Shown here piece after piece: positions 1 to 11,892 of a stretch of DNA of 64,000 bases. This DNA is from Staphylococcus lugdunensis. GTDB lineage: Bacteria; Bacillota; Bacilli; Staphylococcales; Staphylococcaceae. The translations under genes and the position numbers were made by a program. Where the stretch lies: assembly GCF_002901705.1 (NCBI RefSeq), contig NZ_PPPV01000012.1:743633-807632 (forward strand). Direction: 5' to 3'. Each line of letters begins with the position of its first letter. The first letter of the stretch is position 1. The notes beneath the pieces were generated by a model. It was not told the origin of the DNA. It was given only the letters and a program-made list of their open reading frames with translations, and did no database searches.

Positions 1-369
1 CTTTACTAACTTCAAGGCATCTGTCACTTTTTGATCAATATCTTTTTTAGATAATTTCTTAAGCTTTAAACCAAAAGCAATATTATCATAAACATTGAGA
101 TGCGGGAATAACGCATAATCTTGAAAAACGGTATTGACCTTACGTTTATTAGCCGGTAAATTTTCGATAGAACGATTTTGATAAATAATCTCTCCACTGT
201 CTGGTGTCTCGAACCCCGCAATAAGCTTTAAAATAGTCGTCTTACCACATCCTGATGGACCCAATAAAGTATAGAAATAGCCTGATTCAATATCTAAGTC
301 CATATGGTCAAGAATATTTAAATCATCATAGCCTTTACTCACTGATTTAAATGATAATAATGGTTGCAT
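1..369 (-). CDS. potA: Spermidine/putrescine ABC transporter ATPase PotA (N-terminal part)
   Basis: The gene starts at 369 and runs off the left edge, so only its first 123 codons are here. The translation begins [14 protein letters not shown] and carries the Walker A motif GPSGCGKTT and the Q-loop [10 protein letters not shown], both typical of polyamine/spermidine importer ATPases, which drive uptake through PotBC with PotD as binding protein. It follows the XRE-cupin regulator gene by only 14 bases on the same strand, the arrangement of the staphylococcal pot operon. The family assignment is firm; PotA rather than another substrate class rests on the neighbouring regulator and on the sequence resembling PotA. 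Confidence 0.85.
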   Translation of the reverse strand, partial: MQPLLSFKSVSKGYDDLNILDHMDLDIESGYFYTLLGPSGCGKTTILKLIAGFETPDSGEIIYQNRSIENLPANKRKVNTVFQDYALFPHLNVYDNIAFGLKLKKLSKKDIDQKVTDALKLVK

Positions 370-383
370 AACGTCATAACTCC

Positions 384-923
384 TTATAAATATGATGCAG
401 TTGCTACAATCAATATCGTAACGTTCTGCTTGCTGTTATTGCATAATTGATGGACATCATTTGCCCTGAAATAAAGTGCGTCTTCTGCATTTGCACGATA
501 AAGTTGGTTCCCGAGTGACAAAGTAATTTGCCCTTCTAAACAATAAATAAAGGTATCTGAATTAGAAGGCTGAAAATGTTTATATGATGCACCAGGCTTT
601 AACGTAAGCATGAGTGGTTCCATGTCATACTCATTTGAATTTGTGACTAACCATTTTAAAATATAGCCCTTGTCATATTCATCATAAATTGTTTGATCTT
701 CAGCTGTATAAAGCACCTTTTCTTTAGTTTTCTCCTGAAAAAAATCACTTGGCCGCGTACCTAAAACTTCTAATATATTTAGAAATGTCTCCATACTTGG
801 AGACGCATGTTGACTCTCAATTTGAGAAATATATCCCTTCGTTAAGTCAGTACGTTCAGCTAATTCTTCCTGTGTTAAATTTTTGAGCATCCTTAAATTT
901 TTCAATTTCATTCCAATATCCAT
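384..923 (-). CDS. XRE-family regulator with C-terminal cupin domain, first gene of the pot operon
   Basis: A 179-residue protein with an N-terminal Cro/C1-type helix-turn-helix (about residues 6-60, including the recognition stretch [21 protein letters not shown]) and a C-terminal cupin beta-barrel (about 105-175, [15 protein letters not shown] to the end). This two-domain design is known from small-molecule-sensing regulators such as PuuR-like polyamine repressors. Its place directly before potA suggests that it controls polyamine uptake, and the ligand may be a polyamine; that is inference. Upstream lies a perfect palindrome that could be its own operator. Confidence 0.85.
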   Translation of the reverse strand: MDIGMKLKNLRMLKNLTQEELAERTDLTKGYISQIESQHASPSMETFLNILEVLGTRPSDFFQEKTKEKVLYTAEDQTIYDEYDKGYILKWLVTNSNEYDMEPLMLTLKPGASYKHFQPSNSDTFIYCLEGQITLSLGNQLYRANAEDALYFRANDVHQLCNNSKQNVTILIVATASYL

Positions 924-964
924 CTATGTAACCACCTAAAAATAGCTGTATCATGTTTAGTAAT

Positions 965-983
965 ATTAAACATTTTGTTTAAT
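965..983. promoter_or_regulatory. Palindrome upstream of the pot regulator, candidate operator
   Basis: A perfect inverted repeat, ATTAAACA-ttt-TGTTTAAT, lies about 40 bases before the start of the XRE-cupin regulator. Its size and position suit autoregulation by a helix-turn-helix dimer. No binding data can be read from sequence; the call rests on symmetry and location. Confidence 0.45.
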
Positions 984-1130
984 GCTTAATAAAAATAACA
1001 AAATACAGCTCATGTTGCAATACTTTTTATAATTATTTAATTATGAATGGAAAAAAATAATGCATAATAAGATTCTTAGTATTATCTCAGCTTGTTTTGC
1101 TTGTTGGATTTCTGACCGAACTTCTCCAAG

Positions 1131-1252
1131 TTGGGGCCACCCCAACTTGCTTTGTCCGTGGAAATGCTTGTTGCATTTCTTTTTGTTGGGGCCCCACCCC
1201 AACTTGCGTTGTTCGTTGGCTTTCGTTTTGAAAGCCTCTGTGTTGGGGCCCC
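1131..1252. repeat. STAR-like element (Staphylococcus aureus repeat type)
   Basis: Three copies of TTGGGGCC (1131, 1186 and 1243) alternate with two copies of CCCCAACTTGC (1140 and 1197), separated by short hairpins such as GAAATGCTTG/TTGCATTTC. This is the signature of STAR elements, intergenic repeats abundant in S. aureus and sparser in other staphylococci. The element abuts the stop codon of the UPF0223 gene (TAG at 1254-1252). Confidence 0.85.
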
Positions 1253-1539
1253 TATGTTCTTGTGTTGTTTTTTTGTTGTATGTGTGTTGGTTTATTTTGT
1301 GTTGTTGCTTCTTTAATGACTTGGTAGCTGTTGTAACCGCTGTTTTGCTCGAATTCTTTAAATATTTGTTTTTCTTCTGCTTTTCCAGGTACAATTTGTT
1401 TAAAATTTCGATAGTGCGCTATAACTTGATTGGATAACACAGATGACTCATAATAGCGCTCTATTTGATTAAAAAAGGCAATCACCTTTAACATTTCATC
1501 ATGTGTCCAGTCCATATCTAAAGGATATTGATATTCCAT
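1252..1539 (-). CDS. UPF0223 family protein
   Basis: A 95-residue protein beginning [16 protein letters not shown], matching the UPF0223 family (about 91 residues in S. aureus), which usually sits beside pdhD. The conserved stretch [12 protein letters not shown]...[10 protein letters not shown] is intact. The last 16 or so residues (polar, N/Q/T-rich) are encoded immediately before a STAR repeat and look unlike the family, so the C-terminal tail may have been re-made when the repeat arrived. Function unknown. The start is preceded by AAGGAGG on the coding strand. Confidence 0.8.
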   Translation of the reverse strand: MEYQYPLDMDWTHDEMLKVIAFFNQIERYYESSVLSNQVIAHYRNFKQIVPGKAEEKQIFKEFEQNSGYNSYQVIKEATTQNKPTHIQQKNNTRT

Positions 1540-1570
1540 TAATTTACCTCCTTAAGTAATATAGCAAAAA

Positions 1571-1724
1571 AGAGAGCGGGACAGAGTTCATTTTGAATTC
1601 GTATTCCCGCCCTGGCAAGGTTGATTTAAATTGAAAAAACTTAGTATAAGCGTGTTTTCAATTCAGTCAACTGCCGCCAATATATAGCTTAGAGCCTAAA
1701 ACATAATGATGTCTTAGGCTCTAA
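1571..1724. repeat. Intergenic structured repeat, copy 1 (GAGCGGGACAG family)
   Basis: The unit begins GAGCGGGACAGAGTTCA, passes through a hairpin in which ATTGAAAA pairs with TTTTCAAT between GTTGA and GTCAAC, and ends with a hairpin TTAGAGCCTAA (1689-1699) / TTAGGCTCTAA (1714-1724). Related copies lie near 17.8, 23.2 and 46.7 kb, all in the same orientation. The last hairpin can end transcription from pdhD. Similar units occur between genes in S. aureus, often carrying STAR cassettes. Confidence 0.75.
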
Positions 1725-1742
1725 ACGATTTATAAATCACTA

Positions 1743-3149
1743 TTACATAGTGTGGATTGGTAATCCAATAGCTTTTTCAGCTGCTTCCATAGACATTTCA
1801 CCTAATGTTGGGTGAGCATGTACTGTTAATGCGATATCTTCAGCGTTCATTCCTGCTTCAATAGCTAAACCTAATTCAGAAATGATATCAGAAGCACCAT
1901 TACCAGCAACTTGTGCACCGATAAGTGTGTCATCTTCTTTTAATGTGATCAATTTAACGAAACCAGTAGTATCATCTAATGATAACGCACGGCCATTTGC
2001 TGCATAAGGGAATTTAGAAGCTTTGTATTCTAAACCTTCCTCTTTAGCTTGAGCTTCAGTGTAACCAACTTGAGCTAATTCTGGTTCAGTGAAGCATACA
2101 GCAGGCATACCAATATAATCAACTTCTGAAGCTTGTCCAGAGATAGCTTCAGCAGCTACTTTAGCTTCATAGCTTGCTTTATGAGCAAGTGGTAAACCAG
2201 GAACGATATCACCAATTGCATAAATATTGTCGATAGAAGTACGGCTTTGTTTGTCTACTTCTAATAATCCACGATCAGCAAATTTAAGACCTAATTCTTC
2301 TAAGCCTAATTCGTCTGTATTTGGACGACGGCCAACAGTTACTAATACGTAATCAGCTTCGATTGTTTGTTCTTCACCTTTAGCTTCATAAGTAACTTTA
2401 ACGCCATTTTCAGTTTCTTCAGCATTTTTAGCCATTGCTTCAGTAATGATCTCAATACCTTTGTCTTTCATGCCTTTTTTAACAGGTTGTGTCATTTGTT
2501 TTTCAAATCCACCTAAGATGTCTTTCGCACCTTCAAGGATTGTAACTTCAGAACCGAAGTTAGCAAATGCAGTACCAAGTTCAGAACCAATATAACCGCC
2601 ACCAACAACAACTAATTTACCTGGAACTTCTTGTAAGTTCAACGCACCAGTTGAGTCGATAACACGTTTACCAAATTCAAAGTTAGGAATTTCTATTGGT
2701 CTAGAACCAGTTGCGATAATAGCGTTTTTGAAGTTATAAGTTTGAGCACTTTTTTCATCCATAACACGTAAGCTATTGTTATCTACGAAGTAAGCTTCGC
2801 CTTTAACAATTTCCACTTTATTACTTTTTAATAAGCCTTCAACACCACCAGTTAATTTGTTTACAACTGATTGTTTGAATTCTTGAACTTTGTCAAATTT
2901 AAGTGATACGCTTTCAGCGATTACACCTAAGTTTTCAGAGTGTTGTGCTTCAACAAAGCGATGAGAAGCGTGTAATAATGCTTTTGAAGGAATACAACCA
3001 ACGTTCAAGCATACGCCACCTAAGTTACCTTTTTCTACGATTGTAACTTTTTGTCCTAATTGTGCTGCGCGAATTGCTGCAACATAGCCACCTGGGCCTG
3101 CTCCAATAACAATAGTATCTGTTTCAATTGGGAAATCTCCAACTACCAT
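1743..3149 (-). CDS. pdhD: Dihydrolipoyl dehydrogenase (E3) of pyruvate dehydrogenase
   Basis: A 468-residue flavoprotein that reoxidises the lipoyl arm of E2 and passes electrons to NAD+. The N-terminal FAD motif GAGPGG (16-21) and redox-active pair CLNVGC (Cys47, Cys52) are present; a second Rossmann motif [10 protein letters not shown] binds NAD; the C-terminal His-Glu pair is in HAHPTLGE (His446, Glu451). Length is normal for the family. It is the last gene of pdhABCD, three bases after pdhC. The same E3 also serves other 2-oxoacid dehydrogenases in some Firmicutes. Confidence 0.97.
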   Translation of the reverse strand: MVVGDFPIETDTIVIGAGPGGYVAAIRAAQLGQKVTIVEKGNLGGVCLNVGCIPSKALLHASHRFVEAQHSENLGVIAESVSLKFDKVQEFKQSVVNKLTGGVEGLLKSNKVEIVKGEAYFVDNNSLRVMDEKSAQTYNFKNAIIATGSRPIEIPNFEFGKRVIDSTGALNLQEVPGKLVVVGGGYIGSELGTAFANFGSEVTILEGAKDILGGFEKQMTQPVKKGMKDKGIEIITEAMAKNAEETENGVKVTYEAKGEEQTIEADYVLVTVGRRPNTDELGLEELGLKFADRGLLEVDKQSRTSIDNIYAIGDIVPGLPLAHKASYEAKVAAEAISGQASEVDYIGMPAVCFTEPELAQVGYTEAQAKEEGLEYKASKFPYAANGRALSLDDTTGFVKLITLKEDDTLIGAQVAGNGASDIISELGLAIEAGMNAEDIALTVHAHPTLGEMSMEAAEKAIGLPIHTM

Positions 3150-3152
3150 GTT

Positions 3153-4457
3153 TTACCCCTCCATTAATAATAATTCTGGATTATTTAATAATCGTTTAAT
3201 ATGGTTCATTGCATTTTGTCCAGTTGCACCATCAATTTGTCTGTGGTCAAAGCTTAATGATAATGCTAATACAGGAGCTGCAACGATTTCGCCGTCTTTA
3301 ACGATTGGTTTTTGTGCAATACGGCCAATACCTAAGATAGCTACTTCTGGGTGATTGATAACTGGAGTGAACCATTGTCCACCAGCAGAACCGATATTAC
3401 TGATAGTACATGTAGCACCTTTCATTTCTTCAGAAGTTAATTTACCGTCGCGAGCTTTAACAGCTAATTCGTTAATTTCATCTGAAATTTGGAAGATAGA
3501 TTTACGATCTGCATTTTTAACTACTGGCACTAATAAACCTCTGTCAGTGTCAGCTGCGATACCAATATTCCAATAATGTTTGTGAACAATTTCGCCAGCT
3601 TCTTCATTGAATGAAGTATTAAGTGCTGGATATTTTTTAAGTGCAGAAACAAGTGCTTTAACTACATATGGTAAGAATGTTAATTTAATACCTTGTTCAG
3701 CTGCAATTTCTTTGAATTTTTTACGGTGATCCCATAAGTCTTGAACATCAATTTCATCCATTAATGTTACGTGAGGTGCAGTGTGTTTAGAGTTAACCAT
3801 TGCTTTAGCAATTGCTCTACGCATTGCAGGGATTTTTTCAGTTGTTTCAGGGAAGTCGCCTTCTGGAACCGATTGAGTTTGAGGTGCAGAAGTCTCTTCA
3901 GAAGTTGAAGCAGCTGCACTTTCATTAGAAGCAGATGCAGCTTGAGCACCGCCACCATTTAAGTGGTTGTCAATGTCTTCTTTTGTGATACGGCCATTTT
4001 TACCTGAACCAGCAACCGCTTTAATATTAACACCTTTTTCACGTGCATATTTACGAACTGAAGGCATTGCTTTAATTTTTCTGTTTTCGTCTACTTCTTC
4101 ATCTTGTGAAGCTGATGCTGCTGGCGCTTCTTCAGTTTCAGCTTTAGCTTCTTCTTTAGCTGGCTCTTCTTTAGCTGATGAATCGTCATCATGACCTTTA
4201 AATTGCATTTCTTCAGCATCAGGTGCATCAATTTTAACGATGACGTCTCCTACTACTGCAACAGTTCCTTCGTCTACTACCACTTCTTCAATTGTACCGC
4301 TTACTGGAGAAGGGATTTCAACTACGGATTTATCGTTTTGAACTTCAGCTAACACATCATCTTCTTCAATAGTGTCTCCGGCTTTAACAAACCACTTTAC
4401 AATTTCACCTTCGTGGATACCTTCACCAATGTCGGGTAATCTAAATTCAAATGCCAC
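3153..4457 (-). CDS. pdhC: Dihydrolipoyl acetyltransferase (E2) of pyruvate dehydrogenase
   Basis: The 434-residue core of the complex, moving acetyl from E1 to CoA. Domains in order: one lipoyl domain (1-80, lipoylated Lys43 in QNDKSVVE), an Ala/Glu-rich linker (about 82-125), the peripheral-subunit-binding domain (about 127-165, [12 protein letters not shown]...NGRITKEDI), a second Ala/Ser linker, and the trimeric catalytic domain ending with SFDHRQIDG (His405, Asp409). A clear RBS (AGGAGG) precedes the ATG. It is separated from pdhB by 212 bases holding a long inverted repeat, unusual inside an otherwise tight operon. Confidence 0.97.
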   Translation of the reverse strand: MAFEFRLPDIGEGIHEGEIVKWFVKAGDTIEEDDVLAEVQNDKSVVEIPSPVSGTIEEVVVDEGTVAVVGDVIVKIDAPDAEEMQFKGHDDDSSAKEEPAKEEAKAETEEAPAASASQDEEVDENRKIKAMPSVRKYAREKGVNIKAVAGSGKNGRITKEDIDNHLNGGGAQAASASNESAAASTSEETSAPQTQSVPEGDFPETTEKIPAMRRAIAKAMVNSKHTAPHVTLMDEIDVQDLWDHRKKFKEIAAEQGIKLTFLPYVVKALVSALKKYPALNTSFNEEAGEIVHKHYWNIGIAADTDRGLLVPVVKNADRKSIFQISDEINELAVKARDGKLTSEEMKGATCTISNIGSAGGQWFTPVINHPEVAILGIGRIAQKPIVKDGEIVAAPVLALSLSFDHRQIDGATGQNAMNHIKRLLNNPELLLMEG

Positions 4458-4509
4458 GTTCTTGTCCTCCTAATAATGTCATTTTCAATTATTTCATTAA
4501 ATTTATAAC

Positions 4510-4603
4510 ATGAGGTTGAGACATCAGCTTAATATGCAACTAGAAAAGCTTTTTTAATGCGTTTTACCAGATGATACAAAACCCTTAGTTGTCCCGACCT
4601 CAT
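4510..4603. repeat. Inverted repeat between pdhB and pdhC
   Basis: Arms ATGAGGTTGAGACA (4510-4523) and TGTCCCGACCTCAT (4590-4603) can pair over 14 positions with one G-U and one mismatch, enclosing 66 bases. There is no T-run typical of a strong terminator, so attenuation or mRNA processing is more likely than full termination. It resembles the GAGGTTGGGACA-type intergenic units of staphylococci. Confidence 0.6.
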
Positions 4604-4669
4604 AGTTCATTTTTACACATCTAAATCATTTATTCAAAAGTAAGTCTTGCAATTTTTTACAACAAATTA

Positions 4670-5647
4670 TTAGAACTCTAATGTTGCTTTTGCTTGTTCA
4701 ACAATATCATTTTTGTTTGGTAACCAAACATTTTCAGCTTGAGTGAATGGATAAACTGTATCAGCAGCAGCAACACGTGCAATTGGTGCTTCTAATGATA
4801 AAATTGCTCTTTCTTGTAATTCAGCAGCAACATTTGCGCCAACACCTGATTGACGTTGTGCTTCTTGAACAACAACAACGCGTCCTGTTTTTTCAACAGA
4901 AGCAACTAGCGTATCCATATCTAATGGCTGAACAGTACGTAAGTCAATCACTTCTACTGAATGACCATCTTTTTCAAGTTCTTCAGCAGCTTTAACGGAT
5001 TCTTGAACCATTGCACCATAAGCGATTAAAGTGATATCTGTACCTTCTTTAACAACTTTAGCTTTGCCAATTTCAATTGTATATTCTTCTTCAGGTACCT
5101 CTTCACGGAATGAACGGTATAATTTCATATGTTCTAAATAAACAACTGGGTCATTAGATCTAATAGATGAAATTAATAAACCTTTTGCATCGTAAGGGCC
5201 TGAAGGAATAACCACTTTAATACCAGGTGATTGAGCTAAAATACCTTCCAAGTTATCAGCGTGTAACTCAGGCGTATGTACCCCACCACCAAATGGTGTA
5301 CGAATAGTTACAGGAGCTGTTTTTGTACCACCTGAACGGAAACGAGTACGCGCGATTTGTCCAGCAACTTCGTCAAACACTTCAAAAACGAAGCCAAGGA
5401 ATTGAATTTCCATAACTGGACGATATCCTTGAGTAGTTAAACCAAGAGCCAAACCACCAATACCTGATTCAGCTAATGGAGTATCGAATACACGGTCTTC
5501 ACCGAATTCTTTTTGTAAACCTTCAGTAACACGGAATACACCGCCGTTAACACCAACGTCTTCACCGAAAATTAAAACATTTTCGTCATTTTGCAATTCA
5601 GTTTTAAGCGCATTGTTAATCGCTTGAACCATTGTCATTTGTGCCAT
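4670..5647 (-). CDS. pdhB: Pyruvate dehydrogenase E1 component, beta subunit
   Basis: A 325-residue protein, the normal length for E1-beta. With PdhA it forms the thiamine-diphosphate heterotetramer that decarboxylates pyruvate and reductively acetylates the E2 lipoyl group. Typical sequence includes [37 protein letters not shown] and [19 protein letters not shown]. It follows pdhA by three bases and is followed by a structured 212-base gap before pdhC. Confidence 0.97.
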   Translation of the reverse strand: MAQMTMVQAINNALKTELQNDENVLIFGEDVGVNGGVFRVTEGLQKEFGEDRVFDTPLAESGIGGLALGLTTQGYRPVMEIQFLGFVFEVFDEVAGQIARTRFRSGGTKTAPVTIRTPFGGGVHTPELHADNLEGILAQSPGIKVVIPSGPYDAKGLLISSIRSNDPVVYLEHMKLYRSFREEVPEEEYTIEIGKAKVVKEGTDITLIAYGAMVQESVKAAEELEKDGHSVEVIDLRTVQPLDMDTLVASVEKTGRVVVVQEAQRQSGVGANVAAELQERAILSLEAPIARVAAADTVYPFTQAENVWLPNKNDIVEQAKATLEF

Positions 5648-5650
5648 GGC

Positions 5651-6763
<1,113 letters not shown>

Positions 6764-6819
6764 TCAATTCACCATACCTTTCCCATATAATAGAAATTCA
6801 TTTTATCCATTTGTATTGT

Positions 6820-6847
6820 ATCATAAATAAATAGACCTGTTAATCAA
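6820..6847 (-). promoter_or_regulatory. Candidate SigA promoter of pdhABCD
   Basis: Reading the minus strand, TTGATT (6847-6842) and TATGAT (6825-6820) are spaced 16 bases apart about 57 bases before the pdhA ATG. A second possible -10 (TACAAT) follows directly. Fit to the vegetative consensus is good but not perfect. Confidence 0.5.
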
Positions 6848-6879
6848 TTTGGAAAAGTTCTGTGTTACTAAAAAAGAAT

Positions 6880-6919
6880 ACAGATTGTCCATCTGTATTA
6901 GTCCATTTAGACAATCTGT
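6880..6919 (-). terminator. Terminator of the YkyA-like gene
   Basis: ACAGATTGT (6880-6888) pairs with ACAATCTGT (6911-6919). On the minus strand the stem is followed by a T-rich run, as expected for Rho-independent termination of the lipoprotein gene that ends at 6930. Confidence 0.7.
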
Positions 6920-6929
6920 ATTAGTTAAA

Positions 6930-7559
6930 TCATTCGCTTATTTTGTCAATATCTCCTTTTTCTTTATTGACCTTATTCAACGCTTTTATGTATGCTTCAA
7001 ATTTTTGCTTAAATGTTTTTTGAGCCTTGTTAATTGCTTCTCCCTTTTCTTTTTCTTGTTGTTGCATAACCGTTTTTTGTTTCAACAATTTAAAGTATGA
7101 TCGTTCTTTATCTAAAATATTACGATATGCTGCGGCATAATCATCGTGCTTTTTGTATTTATCTTTGAGTGCATCATCAAGTTCCTTGAGTTCTTTTCTT
7201 TTGGAATCATCTTTAATTTGATTAATATGCTTGCTTGCTTTTTTGAATTCTTTATTTGAAGCATTCATAGCTTTGACTTCTTTATTAAATTCTTTGCTTC
7301 TTTCATTGATATTACTAATCATCTTATCAGCAACTTTAACACGTGTGTCTGGATTATTAGTTACAATTTTTTTATAATACTGTTGCTTTTGCTTTTCTAA
7401 ATCATTTAATTTTTGACCAGTTGAGTTTATAACTTGTTCATTGCTAGAGGCTTGTTGTATCGTATCTTCATAAGCTCTCACTTCTTTTCTATCCGTTGTA
7501 CATCCGGCCAGCAAAAGAGTGGATGCAAGCAAGACACCCAAAGCTCGATATAATTTCAT
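6930..7559 (-). CDS. YkyA-like cell-surface lipoprotein
   Basis: A 209-residue protein with a lipoprotein signal: positively charged start, hydrophobic core and lipobox LLAGC (lipidated Cys at about residue 20). The rest is Lys/Glu/Gln-rich and strongly helical, predicted coiled coil throughout. This matches the YkyA family (putative cell-wall-binding lipoprotein), which lies beside def and pdhA in Bacillus and Staphylococcus. No catalytic motif is seen, and the role is unknown. Confidence 0.8.
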   Translation of the reverse strand: MKLYRALGVLLASTLLLAGCTTDRKEVRAYEDTIQQASSNEQVINSTGQKLNDLEKQKQQYYKKIVTNNPDTRVKVADKMISNINERSKEFNKEVKAMNASNKEFKKASKHINQIKDDSKRKELKELDDALKDKYKKHDDYAAAYRNILDKERSYFKLLKQKTVMQQQEKEKGEAINKAQKTFKQKFEAYIKALNKVNKEKGDIDKISE

Positions 7560-7696
7560 TTATAGTCCCTCCCGAGATATACTCACTGTAATGATTGTAA
7601 TGATATAGAAAGTATTTTTATAAATCAAATCAAATAGCGTATAATAAATGCTATTCAATATAATAGATTATAATTAATAAAGGAAGGTGTATATTC

Positions 7697-8248
7697 ATGT
7701 TAACTATGAAAGATATAATTAAAGACGGTCATCCAACATTACGTGCCGAAGCTCAAGATGTTGATTTTCCACTGTCTGATGAAGATAAACAAACTTTAAA
7801 ATCTATGCGTGAATTTTTAATTAATAGTCAAGACGATGAAATTGCTAATCGATATGGCTTACGATCAGGTGTTGGCTTAGCAGCACCTCAAATAGATATT
7901 TCAAAGAAAATGATTGCTGTCTATTTACCTGATGATGGAAATGGTCGTTCTTACGATTTAATGTTAGTCAATCCTAAAGTGGTAAGCTATAGTGTTCAGT
8001 ACGCGTATTTACCTACTGGCGAAGGTTGCCTAAGCGTTGATAAAAACATACCTGGTCTCGTTCATAGACACTACCGAGTAACAGTGAAAGCTAAAGACAT
8101 TGATGGTAAAGATGTTAAACTTAGATTAAAAGGATATCCTGCTATTGTCGTTCAACATGAAATTGATCATTTAAACGGTATCATGTTCTATGATCATATT
8201 GATGCCGAACACCCTTTAACGCCACTACCTGATTCAATAGAAGTATAA
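7697..8248 (+). CDS. def: Peptide deformylase
   Basis: A 183-residue type 2 deformylase that removes the formyl group from new N-terminal methionines. The three metal/active-site motifs are intact: GVGLAAPQ (58-65), EGCLSV (Cys111) and QHEIDH (His154, Glu155, His158). The insertion near residues 45-55 and the overall length are usual for Gram-positive type 2 enzymes. RBS AAGGAAGGTG precedes the first ATG. It is divergent from the YkyA-like gene and followed by a strong terminator. Confidence 0.96.
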   Translation: MLTMKDIIKDGHPTLRAEAQDVDFPLSDEDKQTLKSMREFLINSQDDEIANRYGLRSGVGLAAPQIDISKKMIAVYLPDDGNGRSYDLMLVNPKVVSYSVQYAYLPTGEGCLSVDKNIPGLVHRHYRVTVKAKDIDGKDVKLRLKGYPAIVVQHEIDHLNGIMFYDHIDAEHPLTPLPDSIEV

Positions 8249-8315
8249 TTTAGGAACTGCTAAGCAGTATATTTACAATATTATATAGTCATCAATATAT
8301 CATGGTAACATCATC

Positions 8316-8349
8316 ACAGCTAGTATTTTTAAAACGAGATACTAGCTGT
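8316..8349 (+). terminator. Terminator after def
   Basis: ACAGCTAGTAT (8316-8326) pairs perfectly with ATACTAGCTGT (8339-8349), followed by a T-containing stretch. The rest of the 434-base gap to rpoY (to 8682) is AT-rich; I see no gene in it, and it should hold the rpoY-rnjA promoter. Confidence 0.75.
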
Positions 8350-8682
8350 TCATTTTGGCCATAAAGCTTAGTTTTTTTATAATAATTATCAGTATATTAT
8401 AAACTGCTTTATTTATTCCGTTACTTCATGTAAAATAATGAATAACTGGAATTTTAGTAAAGTACTTACTAATTTCAATACATGAACGACGAAATATACC
8501 CTAGAAAATATAACGGGCAGTAAGATTTTAATTTCAATTAAAAGGCTTGTATGTTGTGACATTTTATATCATTAATTAAAAAACGAGCAGGACATTGGTA
8601 CTTAGTTTAGCTACCCTGTGTATGTACTAGGTTCTTATTTAAATTCATTTAAAAGTTAACGTATTAGGAGGAAATAGATAAC

Positions 8683-10580
<1,898 letters not shown>

Positions 10581-10630
10581 TGTTTAGACCATACTAAGGG
10601 TCTCAGACATTAAGTTCTTAAACAATGTAA

Positions 10631-10674
10631 AAAAGCCAATTTCTATTAAAATTATTTGATAGAAATTGGCTTTT
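10631..10674 (+). terminator. Terminator of rpoY-rnjA
   Basis: AAAAGCCAATTTCTAT (10631-10646) pairs with ATAGAAATTGGCTTTT (10659-10674), a 16-base stem ending in the T-run. It is a strong Rho-independent terminator. Confidence 0.9.
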
Positions 10675-10677
10675 CCC

Positions 10678-10930
10678 TTATGTATTAGATAATATACAGC
10701 TCGTTATCATTTTAGGGTGGTAAGATGTAGCCCCACGATGGTGTTTGAATTCATTATCTGGAATTATTTCAACAATTTCATTTACATATCGAGAAATATC
10801 ATTTGTAGGAATAAGTATTGAAGTTTCCATTGGTAGTGTAAGTTGAGTCATGTTATATCTTCATACATAAGGCACCTCGTTAATTTAGTTTAGTGAAGTT
10901 TATTAAATGATACGAAAGTGCCTTATTTTT
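10678..10930 (-). pseudogene. IS1182-family transposase relic with left end
   Basis: On the minus strand a 57-codon frame (10851-10678) begins MTQLTLPMETSILIPTN and includes NDISRYVNEIVE and HHRGATSYHPKM, the N-terminus of IS1182-family transposases. Full-length members run to hundreds of residues; here the frame ends just after the SYHPKM motif, so the rest is deleted. The bases upstream (to about 10930, containing GAGGTGCCTTATG and GGCACTTTCG) look like the element's left-end leader. A more decayed copy of the same segment lies at 42.96-43.13 kb. Family call from remembered motifs; no right end found. Confidence 0.75.
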
Positions 10931-10960
10931 TTAAAGTATGTTGATGTAAAATTACATATA

Positions 10961-11130
10961 AATGCGACGTATTTTGGCGAGACTCTTGAGGAAACAGGAC
11001 GAGCTGAAGACTACAGGCTGAAGCTGTCCCCTAAGAAAGCGAGCCAACAATACGAAGTATTGAATAAAAAGAAGCGCTCAGATGAGTTGAATTCAATTCA
11101 TCTGAGCGCTATTTTTCTGAGATTTATATC
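10961..11130 (+). repeat. Intergenic repeat, copy A, with palindromic terminator
   Basis: Runs from GCGACGTATTTTGGCGAGAC to ATATCCCAGCCT and is nearly identical, in inverted orientation, to the copy at 35.59-35.82 kb. It ends in a strong hairpin, AGCGCTCAGATGA (11073-11085) / TCATCTGAGCGCT (11098-11110), centred on GAATTC. The hairpin sits just after the end of ktrA on the opposite strand and can serve as its terminator. The unit resembles the GGCGAGACTC...GAAAGCGAGCC intergenic repeats of low-GC Firmicutes. Confidence 0.8.
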
Positions 11131-11164
11131 CCAGCCTCTTTTTATGTTTAAAATAGATTATTTC

Positions 11165-11824
11165 TTAGCGAACAATTTTCTTTTCAAAGCGATTTAAATC
11201 ATTATCATGTCCAATCATGATTAAAATATCGCCAATTTCAATATTGATATTTGGGTCTGGTGATACAATAATTTCTTTACCCCGCTTTATTGCAATGATA
11301 TTGATTCCATATTGAGCTCGAATATCTAAATTGACAATGGACTGTCCAGCCATCTTTTCACTCGCCTTAAGTTCAACTAGTGAATGTTCATCAGATAACT
11401 CTAAATAATCAAGCACACTGGCACTTGCTACATTATGTGCAATACGTCGTCCCATATCCCGTTCTGGATGTACTACCGTATCTGCCCCAATTTTATTTAA
11501 TATTTTAGCATGATAATCATTTTGGGCTTTAGCCGTTACTTTCTTAACACCTAGTTCCTTTAATATCAACGTTGTTAAAGTACTAGATTGAATATTTTCC
11601 CCTATGGCTACGATGACATGATCAAAGTTTCGAATACCTAAACTTTTCATTACTGCTTCATCCGTAGTGTCAGCAATGACCGCATGTGTTGCAATATCAC
11701 TATATTCATTAACTCTAGCTTCATCGTGGTCAATCGCCATAACATCCATATCAAGTGCGTTTAGTTCTCTAACAATACTTCCCCCAAAACGTCCTAATCC
11801 AATCACAACGTACTCTTTATCCAT
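11165..11824 (-). CDS. ktrA: Ktr potassium uptake regulatory subunit (RCK protein)
   Basis: A 219-residue cytosolic gating protein of KtrAB/KtrAD-type K+ transporters. The N-terminal RCK_N Rossmann domain starts MDKEYVVIGLGRFGGS, with the ATP/NAD-binding glycine motif; the C-terminal RCK_C domain (about 135-219) is the site where c-di-AMP binds in the S. aureus homologue. An in-frame ATG 18 codons upstream (11878) was not used, because the family begins at MDKEY and that extension is not conserved. It lies 68 bases after cydB and may be co-transcribed. Confidence 0.9.
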   Translation of the reverse strand: MDKEYVVIGLGRFGGSIVRELNALDMDVMAIDHDEARVNEYSDIATHAVIADTTDEAVMKSLGIRNFDHVIVAIGENIQSSTLTTLILKELGVKKVTAKAQNDYHAKILNKIGADTVVHPERDMGRRIAHNVASASVLDYLELSDEHSLVELKASEKMAGQSIVNLDIRAQYGINIIAIKRGKEIIVSPDPNINIEIGDILIMIGHDNDLNRFEKKIVR

Positions 11825-11892
11825 AGTAAGTATACTCCTATCATGATAGAAATGAGGATAGGTATAATAAGAACCCAATCCTCACTCAATCT

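Noticed and set aside
1041..1437. Overlapping frames on both strands of about 115-125 codons across the STAR region
   Set aside because: They are made of repeat hairpins with no RBS and no family; composition is driven by the GGGGCCCC repeats.
10907..11197. 96-codon plus-strand frame between rnjA and ktrA
   Set aside because: It crosses the IS end, the intergenic repeat and its terminator; the matching inverted repeat at 35.6 kb gives a similar false frame.
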